DNA of 38,657 nt from Chitinophagaceae bacterium (GTDB lineage Bacteria > Bacteroidota > Bacteroidia > Chitinophagales > Chitinophagaceae), in assembly GCA_027486835.1 (NCBI GenBank), contig JAIXOJ010000169.1, positions 1 through 38,657 of the forward strand. The letters are read 5' to 3'. Positions within the stretch are counted from its first letter, which is position 1. Each line of letters opens with the position of its first letter. Made by a program: the position numbers and the translations under genes. Below, in pieces: positions 24,693-32,654 of this stretch. The notes below the pieces were generated by a model, which was not told where the DNA came from, did not search any database, and saw only the letters and a list, made by a program, of their open reading frames with translations.

Positions 24693-24998
24693 TCAGACTT
24701 TCTTTTTATTTCTTAGCGCTTCATAGACATTTTTTTGAACCCCCTCGATAATTTTTTTAATCCCCTCGGCATTTTTTTGAACCTCCTCCGGAATTTTTTT
24801 AACCTCCTCCGCAATTTTTTGAACGTCCTCCGCAATTTTTTTAACCTCCTCCGCATTTTTTTTAACCTCCTCCGCATTTTTTTTAACCCCCTCCGCATTT
24901 TTTTTAACCTCCTCGGTAATTTTTTTTACCTCTTTTGCGATTTCATTGCCTGATTTATTTTTTTGAAAGCTGAACTTGCTAGAGTTTTTGTTTACCAC
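24693..24998 (-). CDS. Coiled-coil heptad-repeat protein built on a 21-bp DNA repeat
   Basis: A 101-residue frame starting MVNKNSSKFSFQKNKSGNEI. Residues 21 to about 91 are ten heptads of E-E-V-K-K-N/I-A. With V at position a and N/I at position d, they fit a long amphipathic coiled coil. The heptads come from a 21-bp tandem DNA array (about 24728-24940). Changes between copies are mostly conservative (E/G/D, K/Q, N/I, A/P). That hints at coding selection, though two other frames are also open, as expected for such an array. There is no signal peptide, family or partner that I recognise. It could equally be a non-coding array that happens to be open. Confidence 0.5.
   Translation of the reverse strand: MVNKNSSKFSFQKNKSGNEIAKEVKKITEEVKKNAEGVKKNAEEVKKNAEEVKKIAEDVQKIAEEVKKIPEEVQKNAEGIKKIIEGVQKNVYEALRNKKKV
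24728..24940. repeat. 21-bp tandem array, about 10 copies
   Basis: Plus-strand unit near GCATTTTTTTGAACCTCCTCC. A/T-tract length and a few bases vary between copies. It overlaps the coiled-coil frame at 24693-24998. Confidence 0.9.
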
Positions 24999-25480
24999 TA
25001 ATTATTTCTACCAAGCAAATTTGTCTCTGGGAAATATTGCTTCAAATGCACGAATGGCGATTAATGTTTAACTAATACTGTGTAATGTTTTAATTCCTGA
25101 AATCGCGTTGATGGTACGAATTTTTGAATGCCCTTTTTTAATTGTTGTATGCTGGCTAAATTCAAAAAAGTGATTACTTGCCTACCTATTTTTTTATACT
25201 TTTCTAACTTTCAGCTTATACGCTTGCGGTTATATAATTCAGTTATGATTAGCCGTTGAATTAGGTAGCCTATTATTTATTGAACCCTTACCGATATAAA
25301 TATCGTGTGTTCAAAGGGTGATTTTATCATAAAAAATGTGATTTTGCTACTTATTTACCGATTAGTGGTTCAAAAAAATGAAAAAAAAGGAAGAAAACAC
25401 AAAGCAATTAAACAAACATACCTATTATTGCACTGTGGTAAAGTTTTAAAATTTAATCTAGGAAATTAAATCAGTCTATC
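24999..25480. other. 480-bp intergenic stretch
   Basis: No gene supported. There is one hairpin at about 25284-25320, in which an ACCCTT/AAGGGT outer stem encloses the palindrome CGATATAAATATCG. It should contain the promoter for the gene beginning at 25481. Confidence 0.4.
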
Positions 25481-26399
25481 ATGGAACAGGAAATACAAAA
25501 CTTAGTAACTGCATTGTCGCTAACACATGATTTTGCAGAAGATAAGGAGAACAAGCCAGAGTTTGATAAGGTAAAATCGGTATCGCCTAAACTTGGCAGC
25601 CATTAACCCGCTTTTAACTAAAATAAATATTGCTGCAGATATTCAGACTCTAGACACTTCTGGTGATGCTGATAAGGTAAAGAAATACAAATTGAACGCA
25701 GCAAAATTGGCTGAGCGCATGAGTAAAAAAGTGCGGGTGAAGGCCAAAGAAAGTGGTGATGACAAAATTACTGTGGTGGTAAACAAACCCTTGACTTATT
25801 ATAGTACGGCTACTAAAAACTTAATGTACATTAGGATTACCCAATTGGTAAATGTATTAAGGGCAAATGTGGATGGTCTGTTTAAAGATTTGATTTTACT
25901 GACCGATATTGACAGCCTTGCTGCTGCTGGAAAATTGTATGACGACAACAAAAATTTAGTTTCGTCTAATAGAAAGCATAAAAAGGTAAATGGTACGGAT
26001 GCATTGGAAAAATTGAAGCCACAGGCAGTAAAGCTATTGAATGATATCCGTACAATTTGTGAAGGTAACTTAGAACCTGACAGTTCTGTATTGAATGGTT
26101 TGTTATTGGCAAGTGAAATTCCTGAGTTTGGCATAAGACATACGAATGCAGACGTGCTTGTGGTGAAAGAGGGTAATGTTTCATTAGGAAAGAAAGTAGT
26201 GGCTACAGACCTTACTAGTACTAGCAAGAAAAATAAACCTTATAAATCTAATGCTGACAGCGTAGTGGCTATCACCGAACACATGCCTGGCAAGGCGCTT
26301 ATACGCTTTGAAGCTGAGGGTTGTGAAGCACAGGAGGTGGAAATTACTTTTGAGAAGGGGAAAACGGTGGAGGTTACGGTGGTGTTGAAGGGGGTTTAA
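25481..26399 (+). pseudogene. Frameshifted gene of unknown function
   Basis: Two frames belong together. The first starts at ATG 25481 (MEQEIQNLVTALSLTHDFAE) and runs to KVKSVSPKLG-S-H, then a stop at 25604-25606. The second is open from 25575 to 26399, has no ATG near its beginning (a TTG at 25593 is the best start), and reads LAAINPLLTKINIAADIQTL. Removing one T near 25592-25594 joins them as SVSPKLAAINPLLTK, giving about 306 residues. The body is helical to about residue 200. The last 90 residues resemble a carboxypeptidase-regulatory-like beta-sandwich (VVATDL, GKALIRFEAEG, VEVTVVL). No signal peptide, no family recognised. A sequencing error or a true mutation would look the same. Confidence 0.7.
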
Positions 26400-26599
26400 A
26401 GACCTTTGCATCTAAATAATTAAATGACCAAACATGTAGCTTTCAATGGAATAATTTAATGAAATATTTAACGGATGAAACAACCATTAGAAGTTATCTT
26501 ATCAATTACAGTTCTTTAGTTGCCATTTGATTGAAAAAAGTTTATTATTTCAACATCAATAATTAATACAGAATTTTTTAAACTATAAAATGAAAATTT

Positions 26600-27958
26600 A
26601 TGGCACAAACTTTACAGAACCTGAAAAAATTGATAGCAATTGTAATAACTTTATCTTGCTTCTTTACGTCATTACTCCATGCACAGACCATTTCTACATT
26701 TTGTAATTCAACTTTAAGTGATCCACAAGGTATTGTCTTTGATGCTTCTGGCAATCTATTCGTGGCAAATGTGGGTAATAACACGATAAGCAAAAAAGCC
26801 ACTAACGGCAATGTTTCAACCCCTATAAGTAGTGGAATAAATTCCCCAAATAGGATTGTGTTTGATGCTTCTGGTAATTTGTATGTAGCCAATTATTTTA
26901 GTAACTCAATCAGTAAAGTATCCCCAACTGGAATTGTTTCGATTTTTGTGTCGAATATAACTTCGCCAAGTGGTCTTGCTTTTGATAAGTCTGGAAATTT
27001 GTACGTATCAAGTTATAATACTAATACTATAAGTAAAGTAACGCCAAGCGGTCTCACTTCTACTTTTGTAAGTTCAGGTTTAGATTTTCCACAATGCCTT
27101 GCGTTTGATTCCTCTGGTAATTTGTATACAGCAAACCAAGGCAATAATTCCATCACTAAAATATCACCGAGTGGTATTCCATCCATATTTGTAAATCCCT
27201 TAGCTGGTTTAAATAAACCTATTGGCCTTGTGTCTGATGTAAATGGCAATTTATATGTTGCCAATTACGGTGGTAATACCATTAGTAAGGTAACTCGGAA
27301 TGGCAATGTTTCAACTTTTTTCAGTTCGGGCTTAAACGGACCATATTGTCTTGCCATTGATGTTGCTGGTAATTTATATGTGTCTAATAATAAGTTTGGA
27401 ATTATAAGCAAAATCACAATCAACCCTTTACCTGTATCCTTTTCATCATTAGCCGCTACAAAAAATAATAAAACAATAAATATCGCTTGGCAAACTGCCA
27501 CGGAGCTAAATACGAACCATTTTAAAGTGCAACGCAGCACAAGCGGCACTTCTTTTACAGACATTGGCACCGTAAAAGCAACTGGTGTTGGCGGAGATAG
27601 GTATGCATTCACCGACGAAAAACCTGCAAATGGAATAAACTACTACCGCCTACAAAGTGTGGATAATGACGGCAGCAGAAGTTATAGTAAAGTAGTAAGT
27701 GTAAATTTTGTTAGCAATCAATCTTTCTCTATAATCCCTAACCCTGCAAAGGACTTTGCCACTATAAGTTTCAGCGAAACGATTGACAAAGCAACCATTT
27801 CCGTTTTTGACTTGGCGGGCAAAGCAGTTATCACTCAATCGCTTAATGGGACAACTTTCCTCAAACTAAACACCCAAGCCTTGACAAACGGTGTTTATGT
27901 AATAAAAGTAAAGACGGAAACAGGAAGCTACAATGAAAAGCTGTTGATAAACAAATAG
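26600..27958 (+). CDS. Secreted NHL-like beta-propeller protein with T9SS sorting domain
   Basis: A 452-residue protein. The signal peptide ends L-L-H-A-Q near residue 29. Residues 30 to about 270 are six repeats of 40 or so residues with the core FDASGNLYVANxxxNTISKV, typical of NHL/SMP-30-like beta-propellers. Then comes an Fn3-like segment starting LPVSFSSLAATKNNKTINIA, with TATELNTNHFKVQRS. The end is a type A T9SS domain beginning FSIIPNPAKDFATISF and ending LLINK. The propeller has no catalytic signature that I can name. Ligand binding or adhesion at the cell surface is the best guess. An ATG at 26590 is out of frame, supporting the start at 26600. It is probably monocistronic. Confidence 0.87.
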   Translation: MAQTLQNLKKLIAIVITLSCFFTSLLHAQTISTFCNSTLSDPQGIVFDASGNLFVANVGNNTISKKATNGNVSTPISSGINSPNRIVFDASGNLYVANYFSNSISKVSPTGIVSIFVSNITSPSGLAFDKSGNLYVSSYNTNTISKVTPSGLTSTFVSSGLDFPQCLAFDSSGNLYTANQGNNSITKISPSGIPSIFVNPLAGLNKPIGLVSDVNGNLYVANYGGNTISKVTRNGNVSTFFSSGLNGPYCLAIDVAGNLYVSNNKFGIISKITINPLPVSFSSLAATKNNKTINIAWQTATELNTNHFKVQRSTSGTSFTDIGTVKATGVGGDRYAFTDEKPANGINYYRLQSVDNDGSRSYSKVVSVNFVSNQSFSIIPNPAKDFATISFSETIDKATISVFDLAGKAVITQSLNGTTFLKLNTQALTNGVYVIKVKTETGSYNEKLLINK

Positions 27959-27984
27959 GGTTTTATAGAAATTCCGCTGGGCAA

Positions 27985-28200
27985 CCTATTCCGAAGAGGA
28001 TGATGCTAGTACAATTATTGGGATTTACAAATTCCACTTACAAATCTCAAGTACATCACACCATCTTAGAAAAAGAGGAGGAATATATAGTAGTTGTTGT
28101 GGCCTCCATTTAAATAGAAAAGATTTATTTGCATTTGGGTTAGTTGCTTTTGGTTAATGGATTTGGAAATCCCAATTATCTTTTCAGCCGAGATACGCTG
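27985..28200. repeat. MITE-like element, copy E2 (diverged)
   Basis: The left inner arm is TATTGGGATTTACAAATTCCA (28016-28035 region). The middle aligns with E1 (AGAAAAAGAGGAGGAATATA against AGAAAAAGCAGAAGAATATG). The right arm is GGATTTGGAAATCCCAATTATC followed by a TTTCAGCC-GAGAT remnant. It lies immediately after the propeller gene. Confidence 0.65.
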
Positions 28201-28332
28201 CGCTAACAACTCGCACAGCTGTATCAACACGAATTCCAGTTACAAACTGGTTTATTAAATAGACACAAGTCATCCTTCGGAAGACTTGCGCCAGTGGATG
28301 ATTTTAAAACATTTTAAATTAGGAAATCGGTT

Positions 28333-28745
28333 CAATAAATTCGAGCAAGCATTGAAAAAATTCGTGCAAGCATGAGAAAAAATTGTGCTAGCGTTGAAAA
28401 AAATTTGTGCTAGCATTGAAAAAAATTGTCCAAGAGTTCAAAAAAATTGCTCAAGGGTTTAAAAAACTATCGGAACGATTGCTAAAATTGGACAAACACA
28501 TCGAAAAATCGGTGGGACAAACAAAAAATTCAAGCAAGCATTCAAAACATTCGTGCAAGGAGACAAAAAATTGTGCTAGGGATAGAAAAATTCGTGCTAG
28601 CATTGAAAAAATTCGAGCAACACATCGAAAAACTGGAGCAACACATCGAAAAACTCGAGCAGCATATCTGAAATCCGAGCAAGTATGCTTCCAATTTGAG
28701 CAAGCAATGAAAAAACCCGAGCAACAATGGAAAAAATTGGAGCAA
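28333..28745. repeat. Degenerate 21-bp tandem array, about 19 copies
   Basis: Unit near AAAAAATTCGAGCAAGCATTG. Copies drift and small indels shift the frame several times. One frame reads heptads such as F-E-Q-H-I-E-K-L-E-Q-H-I (28606-28671) before a stop; another reads KKIVQEFKKIAQGFKKL near the left end. Every part therefore encodes coiled-coil heptads in some frame, but no single frame covers it. The 130-codon frame at 28407-28799 begins with GTG and changes character midway, so I do not call it a gene. Confidence 0.85.
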
Positions 28746-28819
28746 ATAGTTTTCTTGTTTATATCAGTATGCGTACAATTCTCCGTTCAGGCGCAATGAT
28801 CCGAAGGGCATCTTTTCTA

Positions 28820-29041
28820 AATGGATAAATGAGATTTCCAAATCCCATTTACAGATTTAATGAAGCTCATTATTATCTGCTTTTAGGATATACCATTAAT
28901 ATCTGCATCACTTTATCACTTTTATGGTTTACCAATGTGTGGAAGCAATCATTGGTTGTTATGCCAATTCTAGCAATAGAAAAGTATTGTTTGAAGTAGG
29001 TTTAATATAGCTTGTGGTTTAAGGGATTTCCAAACCCCTGC
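28820..29041. repeat. MITE-like element, copy E3
   Basis: The left arm has GAGATTTCCAAATCCCATTT and the right arm has GGGATTTCCAAACCCC. The interior, about 165 bp, is nearly the same as in copy E4 (30058-30330): ACAGATTTAATGAAGCTCAT, GGTTTACCAATGTGTGG and AATTCTAGCAATAGAAA occur in both. The pair flanks the BRO-N-like and toxin-antitoxin debris between them in the same orientation. Confidence 0.82.
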
Positions 29042-29104
29042 TTCGGTGGTATTCAAATGCTATAATTGGTCAATTGTGCAAATGGAAAAAGGAAAACAAA
29101 ACAA

Positions 29105-29327
29105 ATGAAACTATCCATTCGCTTTTTTGATGACCGTGAAGTACGAGCTGTTTGGGATGATGCGCTTGTCAAATGGTGGTTTAGTGTGGTGGATGTGGTA
29201 GGCATGTTGAATGAAGAAACCGTTTACACAAAAGTTCGCAACTATTGAAAATATCTAAAGCCAAGCTAAAAAAGAAAGTAGTCAATTGGTCAGTGGCACT
29301 AACCAACTTTTCCATGCAAACCACTAA
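29105..29327 (+). pseudogene. N-terminal fragment of a BRO-N/RhuM-like protein, multiply broken
   Basis: From ATG 29105 the frame reads MKLSIRFFDDREVRAVWDDA, then KWWFSVVDVVGMLNE and YTKVRNY. This matches the start of BRO-N-type (phage antirepressor-like) proteins, often found in Bacteroidota with C-terminal extensions. It then hits TGA where W is expected (R-N-Y-W). Homology goes on as KYLK, then AKLKK and KKESSQLVSGTNQL only by switching frame twice, and stops at 29325. The rest is missing. At least one nonsense change, two frameshifts and a 3' deletion make it a dead gene. Confidence 0.82.
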
Positions 29328-29414
29328 CATCAACAATAGCTTGCGATCGAGGCAATATAAAGGCAGGCTGCTAGCCCCGCTATTTCGAAACCTGCCACTA
29401 AATGGGCTTAAGAT

Positions 29415-29733
29415 TTATAAAGGGATATGCCTGAGAGGTTCATCAAGTTCTTTATCGGTTAGGCTTTCTTTTTCGGATTTATCATAAATAGTCAATAGAT
29501 AAACTGTATTATCAGCAACAACAAAGTTTGTAATTATCCTAGCCCCGCCACTTTTGCCTTTCCCTTTCGACTTTATTGACATCCTAACTTTGAAACAATC
29601 GTTTCTTATAACTGTGCCTACTGTTGGATTTTCTTTCAATTGAGTCACAAGATTCATCAATTCTTGTTTGATAGAATTGTATTTTTTGATAAGCTTCTTA
29701 GCTTGTCGTTCAAATACATAATCGTTTTTACAT
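29415..29733 (-). pseudogene. RelE/HigB-type toxin, frameshifted at its start codon
   Basis: The intact-looking frame runs from just after the antitoxin stop. It reads N-D-Y-V-F-E-R-Q, AKKLIKKYNSIKQELM, NLVTQLKENPTVG, KVRMSIKSKGKGKSGGARII and VYLLTIYDKSEKESLTDKE, to the stop at 29415. This is a complete RelE-superfamily toxin pattern. The only ATG at the right place, overlapping the antitoxin stop as TAATG (29733-29731), is in another frame and meets TAA at once, so one base appears to be missing. Without it, translation could begin only at TTG/ATG near 29660, losing the first helix (81 residues left). RelE-type toxins cut ribosome-bound mRNA; this one is probably inactive or weakly made. Confidence 0.75.
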
Positions 29734-29939
29734 TATAGCTTATTCAAAAAATCTTCTGCATTACGGGCTTCCTTTTTTCCAGCCCTTATTAGTTTAATTT
29801 CCTCTACAGCCTCTTTGATATCTTCCATCAATTCTGCTTTACTATCAGTTATTGGTATTGCTTTCACATAACGAATACCACGCAAAACATCCATCAATGA
29901 ATCTGCTTTGCTATCGGGTACATCTAATAATATTCTCAT
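29733..29939 (-). CDS. Antitoxin of a RelE-type toxin-antitoxin pair
   Basis: A 68-residue protein beginning MRILLDVPDSKADSLMDVLR. Next comes a strand (Y-V-K-A-I-P-I) and a long C-terminal helix (EAVEEIKLIRAGKKEARNAE) ending in D-F-L-N-K-L. This matches the small antitoxins that precede RelE/HigB-type toxins in Bacteroidota: an N-terminal dimerising strand-helix part and a toxin-wrapping C-terminal helix. It is intact and overlaps the toxin start region by one base, the usual arrangement. It probably also represses its own promoter. With the toxin apparently broken, it may persist as an orphan antitoxin. Confidence 0.78.
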   Translation of the reverse strand: MRILLDVPDSKADSLMDVLRGIRYVKAIPITDSKAELMEDIKEAVEEIKLIRAGKKEARNAEDFLNKL

Positions 29940-30057
29940 TGCTAAAATTTTGTTTCTAAAATCCTCTGTAAAGTAAGGTTTAAAACCCCAATTTGAGTAT
30001 ACTTTTTTGTAGAACTACCCGATATCGCCTCTTTGGCGCAAGCGTTCCCTGCTGTGC

Positions 30058-30330
30058 GACATGTTCCGTAGGGCATGTCGCCTGAACAGATAATTGGGAT
30101 TTGGAAATCCCATTTACAGATTTAATGAAGCTCATTATTCTTTGCTTTTAGGATATACTATCAATATCATCATCACTTTGTCACTTTTATCGTTTACCAA
30201 TGTGTGGCAGCAATCATTGGTTGTTATTACAATTCTAGCAATAGAAAGGGATTGTTTGAATTAGTTTTAATGTAGCTTGTTGATAATGGGATTTGGAAAT
30301 TCTATTTATCTGTTTAGGCCAGATGCGCTG
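30058..30330. repeat. MITE-like element with inverted hairpin ends, copy E4
   Basis: The left end is the hairpin GACATG/CATGTC (30058-30079), then GCCTGAACAGATAA and the palindrome-like GGGATTTGGAAATCCC. The right end (30287-30318) reads ATGGGATTTGGAAATTCTAT, then TTATCTGTTTAGGCC, the inverted counterpart of the left end. The interior is nearly the same as in E3. It lies 30 bp downstream of the GH105-PL10 gene stop. Confidence 0.82.
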
Positions 30331-30360
30331 CGCTAAAATCCCCCTCTTTAATAATAACCT

Positions 30361-32496
30361 TTATAAATTCCCCTGTTTCCAAGCTGGATATTTCTTTGAT
30401 AATAGCTGCACAGGCCAGGTGCCGTACCAAGCATAGCCTACCCTACGTTCTTGTTCTATTTCGGTGAGTTTATATCTTTTAATACCATCTCTTCCGCAAA
30501 AGAAAGGGGTGTTGGTGTCTATATCGTAATACCTAGCCCAAATGTTGGCGCCTTTTTCGGCTACTACTACCCTATCTTTCCCTTTTACATATCCTTTGTC
30601 GGGAATTTCCATTACTTTAAAATCTTTAATTTTCACTTCCTCTAACCAGGCTACACCAGCGTTTATTGCTTTTTTTATTTCGGGGGTTGGCTTGGATAAT
30701 TGCATCAAGAAACTCAGTATCCCTACTGTTTCACTACCAGATATTCCAATGAGTTCAAATTTTCTGGCGTTGCAGGGCTTGAGTGTTTTTTCGTCGTATT
30801 GCTGGCACCATCCTGCTAATTTGCCATTGGACATAAGCTGGGTTTTTAAGATGCAGTCAATTCCTTTTTGCACTGCGTTTGCCGCTTGTTTTACTAAGGT
30901 AGTATCGGTAATAATTTCTAAATGGTGCTGGCGTTGGGTGATGTCGTACAGTACATTTAAGGTATTAATCATGGCGTTGTCGTTGTAGGTAATGGCCCCT
31001 CTGTACATACTACGGTCGGGATAAAACTGAGGCCATCCACCATTGTTGTATTGTGCTGCTAACAAATAACGAACACCTTTTTCTACGGCAGCCAAATACC
31101 GCTGGTTACCCGTTTCTTTAAAAGCCCAAGCTAAATAGCGAATCTCTTTGTTGGTGGCTTCGTTGTCTATAGTTGCATCTTCATCGCTCAACGATGCGAC
31201 AATGTCTTTTTTCTCTTTATCGGTATATACTTTGTCGTAACCAAATGTTTTGTCGTGCAGGTGCTTGGGCCAACCCCCTATTTTTTGCTGCAACAAGAGC
31301 ATGTTTTCGGCGGCTAAATCTTTGAGGCTCTCCATTTCTAGGGCAGCACCTATGCATACACCTACGCCTTTTAAATCATTTACCACCACTTTCTCACTCA
31401 TGTAATAAGCGAAACTTCCATCTCTGTAAGGTTTGCCACCTAATCCGCTTACGGATACTGTTCCAGTTAAATTGGTTAATCCCTTAGCGTCTATTTCAAT
31501 AAATTTTTGCTGAATGCCCTTGTAGGCTTTTTTGGCTATGGACATATTGGCATAAGGCAACCAACCTGCTTTTACTGCCTTGGCAATGGTGTACACAAAC
31601 ATACAACTGGCGGAGGCTTCCAGGTAGTTGGGCTTTTCGTTGGGTTTGTCTAGTACATCGTACCAAAGCCCCGTTTCTGCATCTTGCACTTTACTGATAG
31701 CCACTGTAAATCGGTTGAGGATGGATAACAACACCCCTCTTTTTGGATGGTTGTCGGGCATTTGTGCCAACACATCAACCAAGGCTATACCATACCAGCC
31801 CATGGCTCTTGCCCAAAAATTGGGGGAATTGCCTGTTACCTTATTGGCCCATTGTTGCTCTTTGCTTTCATCCCAACCGTGGTATAACAAACCGGTAGTG
31901 CTATCTCTCACGTGTTTTTCGATGATGATGAATTGTTGGGCGATGTCATCAAATGCTTTTTTCTGCTTAAACATAGTGGCCCATTCTGCATAAAAAGGTT
32001 CGCCCATGTATAAACCATCCAACCACATTTGGTGGGGATAGATTTTTTTGTGCCAGAAGCCTCCTTCTTTTGTGCGGGGATGGGTATCTAACTGCTTACG
32101 GAGCAGTGCAGCAGCCTTACGATATTTTTCTTGTTTGGTTTGCTTGTATAAAAAGAGGAGGATCCTGCCCGAGAGTACATTATCTATGTTGTAATCATCG
32201 GGTTTATAGGTTCTGATGCTACCGTCTTCTGCAACGAAAAAGTCCATCATCTTTTTTATGTAGGCGAGATATTCTGGTTTTTGGGTTTGCTGCCATACAC
32301 CTTCAATGCCTTTTAACACTACCCCTTGCTCGTAGCTCCATTTTACATAGGGTTTCTTCTCTCCTACTGAGAAACTATCTGGCCAATTGGTCATCACCAT
32401 TTTGGTGAGTCTTTCGCTAAGCGGCTGTGCTTGAATGGGTTGTAGGGAAACAACAATACCAAACAATAGAAAAATAAAAGCAAAACGCATCATCAT
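30361..32496 (-). CDS. GH105-PL10 fusion: unsaturated galacturonyl hydrolase plus pectate lyase
   Basis: A 711-residue protein with a signal peptide (to about residue 24, I-Q-A-Q). Residues 28-345 match GH105 unsaturated rhamnogalacturonyl/galacturonyl hydrolases: an (alpha/alpha)6 barrel with MWLDGLYMGEPF, whose D160 sits at the known catalytic Asp position, plus LLYHGWD and FWARAMGWYG. Residues 395-705 match PL10 pectate lyases: GGWPKH (407), AAQYNNGGWPQFYP (480-493), TYNDNAMINTL (503), GISGSETVGI and FFCGRDGIKRYKLTEIEQERR. The PL10 part would cut polygalacturonate by beta-elimination, and the GH105 part would release the unsaturated uronic acid from the product ends. No T9SS domain, so probably periplasmic. 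It is the last gene of the minus-strand pectin cluster, but gaps of 160-365 bp suggest separate promoters. Confidence 0.88.
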   Translation of the reverse strand: MMMRFAFIFLLFGIVVSLQPIQAQPLSERLTKMVMTNWPDSFSVGEKKPYVKWSYEQGVVLKGIEGVWQQTQKPEYLAYIKKMMDFFVAEDGSIRTYKPDDYNIDNVLSGRILLFLYKQTKQEKYRKAAALLRKQLDTHPRTKEGGFWHKKIYPHQMWLDGLYMGEPFYAEWATMFKQKKAFDDIAQQFIIIEKHVRDSTTGLLYHGWDESKEQQWANKVTGNSPNFWARAMGWYGIALVDVLAQMPDNHPKRGVLLSILNRFTVAISKVQDAETGLWYDVLDKPNEKPNYLEASASCMFVYTIAKAVKAGWLPYANMSIAKKAYKGIQQKFIEIDAKGLTNLTGTVSVSGLGGKPYRDGSFAYYMSEKVVVNDLKGVGVCIGAALEMESLKDLAAENMLLLQQKIGGWPKHLHDKTFGYDKVYTDKEKKDIVASLSDEDATIDNEATNKEIRYLAWAFKETGNQRYLAAVEKGVRYLLAAQYNNGGWPQFYPDRSMYRGAITYNDNAMINTLNVLYDITQRQHHLEIITDTTLVKQAANAVQKGIDCILKTQLMSNGKLAGWCQQYDEKTLKPCNARKFELIGISGSETVGILSFLMQLSKPTPEIKKAINAGVAWLEEVKIKDFKVMEIPDKGYVKGKDRVVVAEKGANIWARYYDIDTNTPFFCGRDGIKRYKLTEIEQERRVGYAWYGTWPVQLLSKKYPAWKQGNL

Positions 32497-32497
32497 A

Positions 32498-32532
32498 TAT
32501 AGTGATTAGTGGTTAGTGATCAGTGATCAGTG
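32498..32532. repeat. 7-bp tandem repeat (ATTAGTG/ATCAGTG), 5 copies
   Basis: TATAGTG, ATTAGTG, GTTAGTG, ATCAGTG, ATCAGTG. The array begins 2 bases upstream of the start codon of the GH105-PL10 gene, so it forms that gene's 5' leader. It is the same heptamer as at 2505-2539, on the same strand of the DNA although the flanking genes point in opposite directions. Confidence 0.9.
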
Positions 32533-32654
32533 ATTTGGGGAGGGTTTCCAATTAAAATTTTTATTAAAAATCATTTTTTAAACTAACTATTATTGAGAAA
32601 GGACTGATGGGCTAATGTTGGCGCTAGATTGGTCGGTTCATGCCGCACCTAGGT

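Noticed and set aside
24713-24953. Additional frames over the 21-bp array (minus-strand second frame rich in R/K, plus-strand frame rich in N/F/L)
   Set aside because: All arise because the 21-bp unit lacks stops in several frames; only the frame with conservative heptad changes is kept as a candidate gene.
28407-28799. 130-codon plus-strand frame over the degenerate heptad array
   Set aside because: It starts with GTG, lies wholly in a tandem array, changes heptad type midway and has no signal, family or neighbour support.
29245-29487. 80-codon plus-strand frame after the BRO-N-like fragment
   Set aside because: It joins out-of-frame BRO-N debris (A-K-L-K-K) to sequence antisense to the toxin gene, so it is not a separate gene.
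30058-30330. Insertion sequence with a transposase
   Set aside because: The element is about 270 bp and contains no open frame of useful length; only a non-autonomous element fits.
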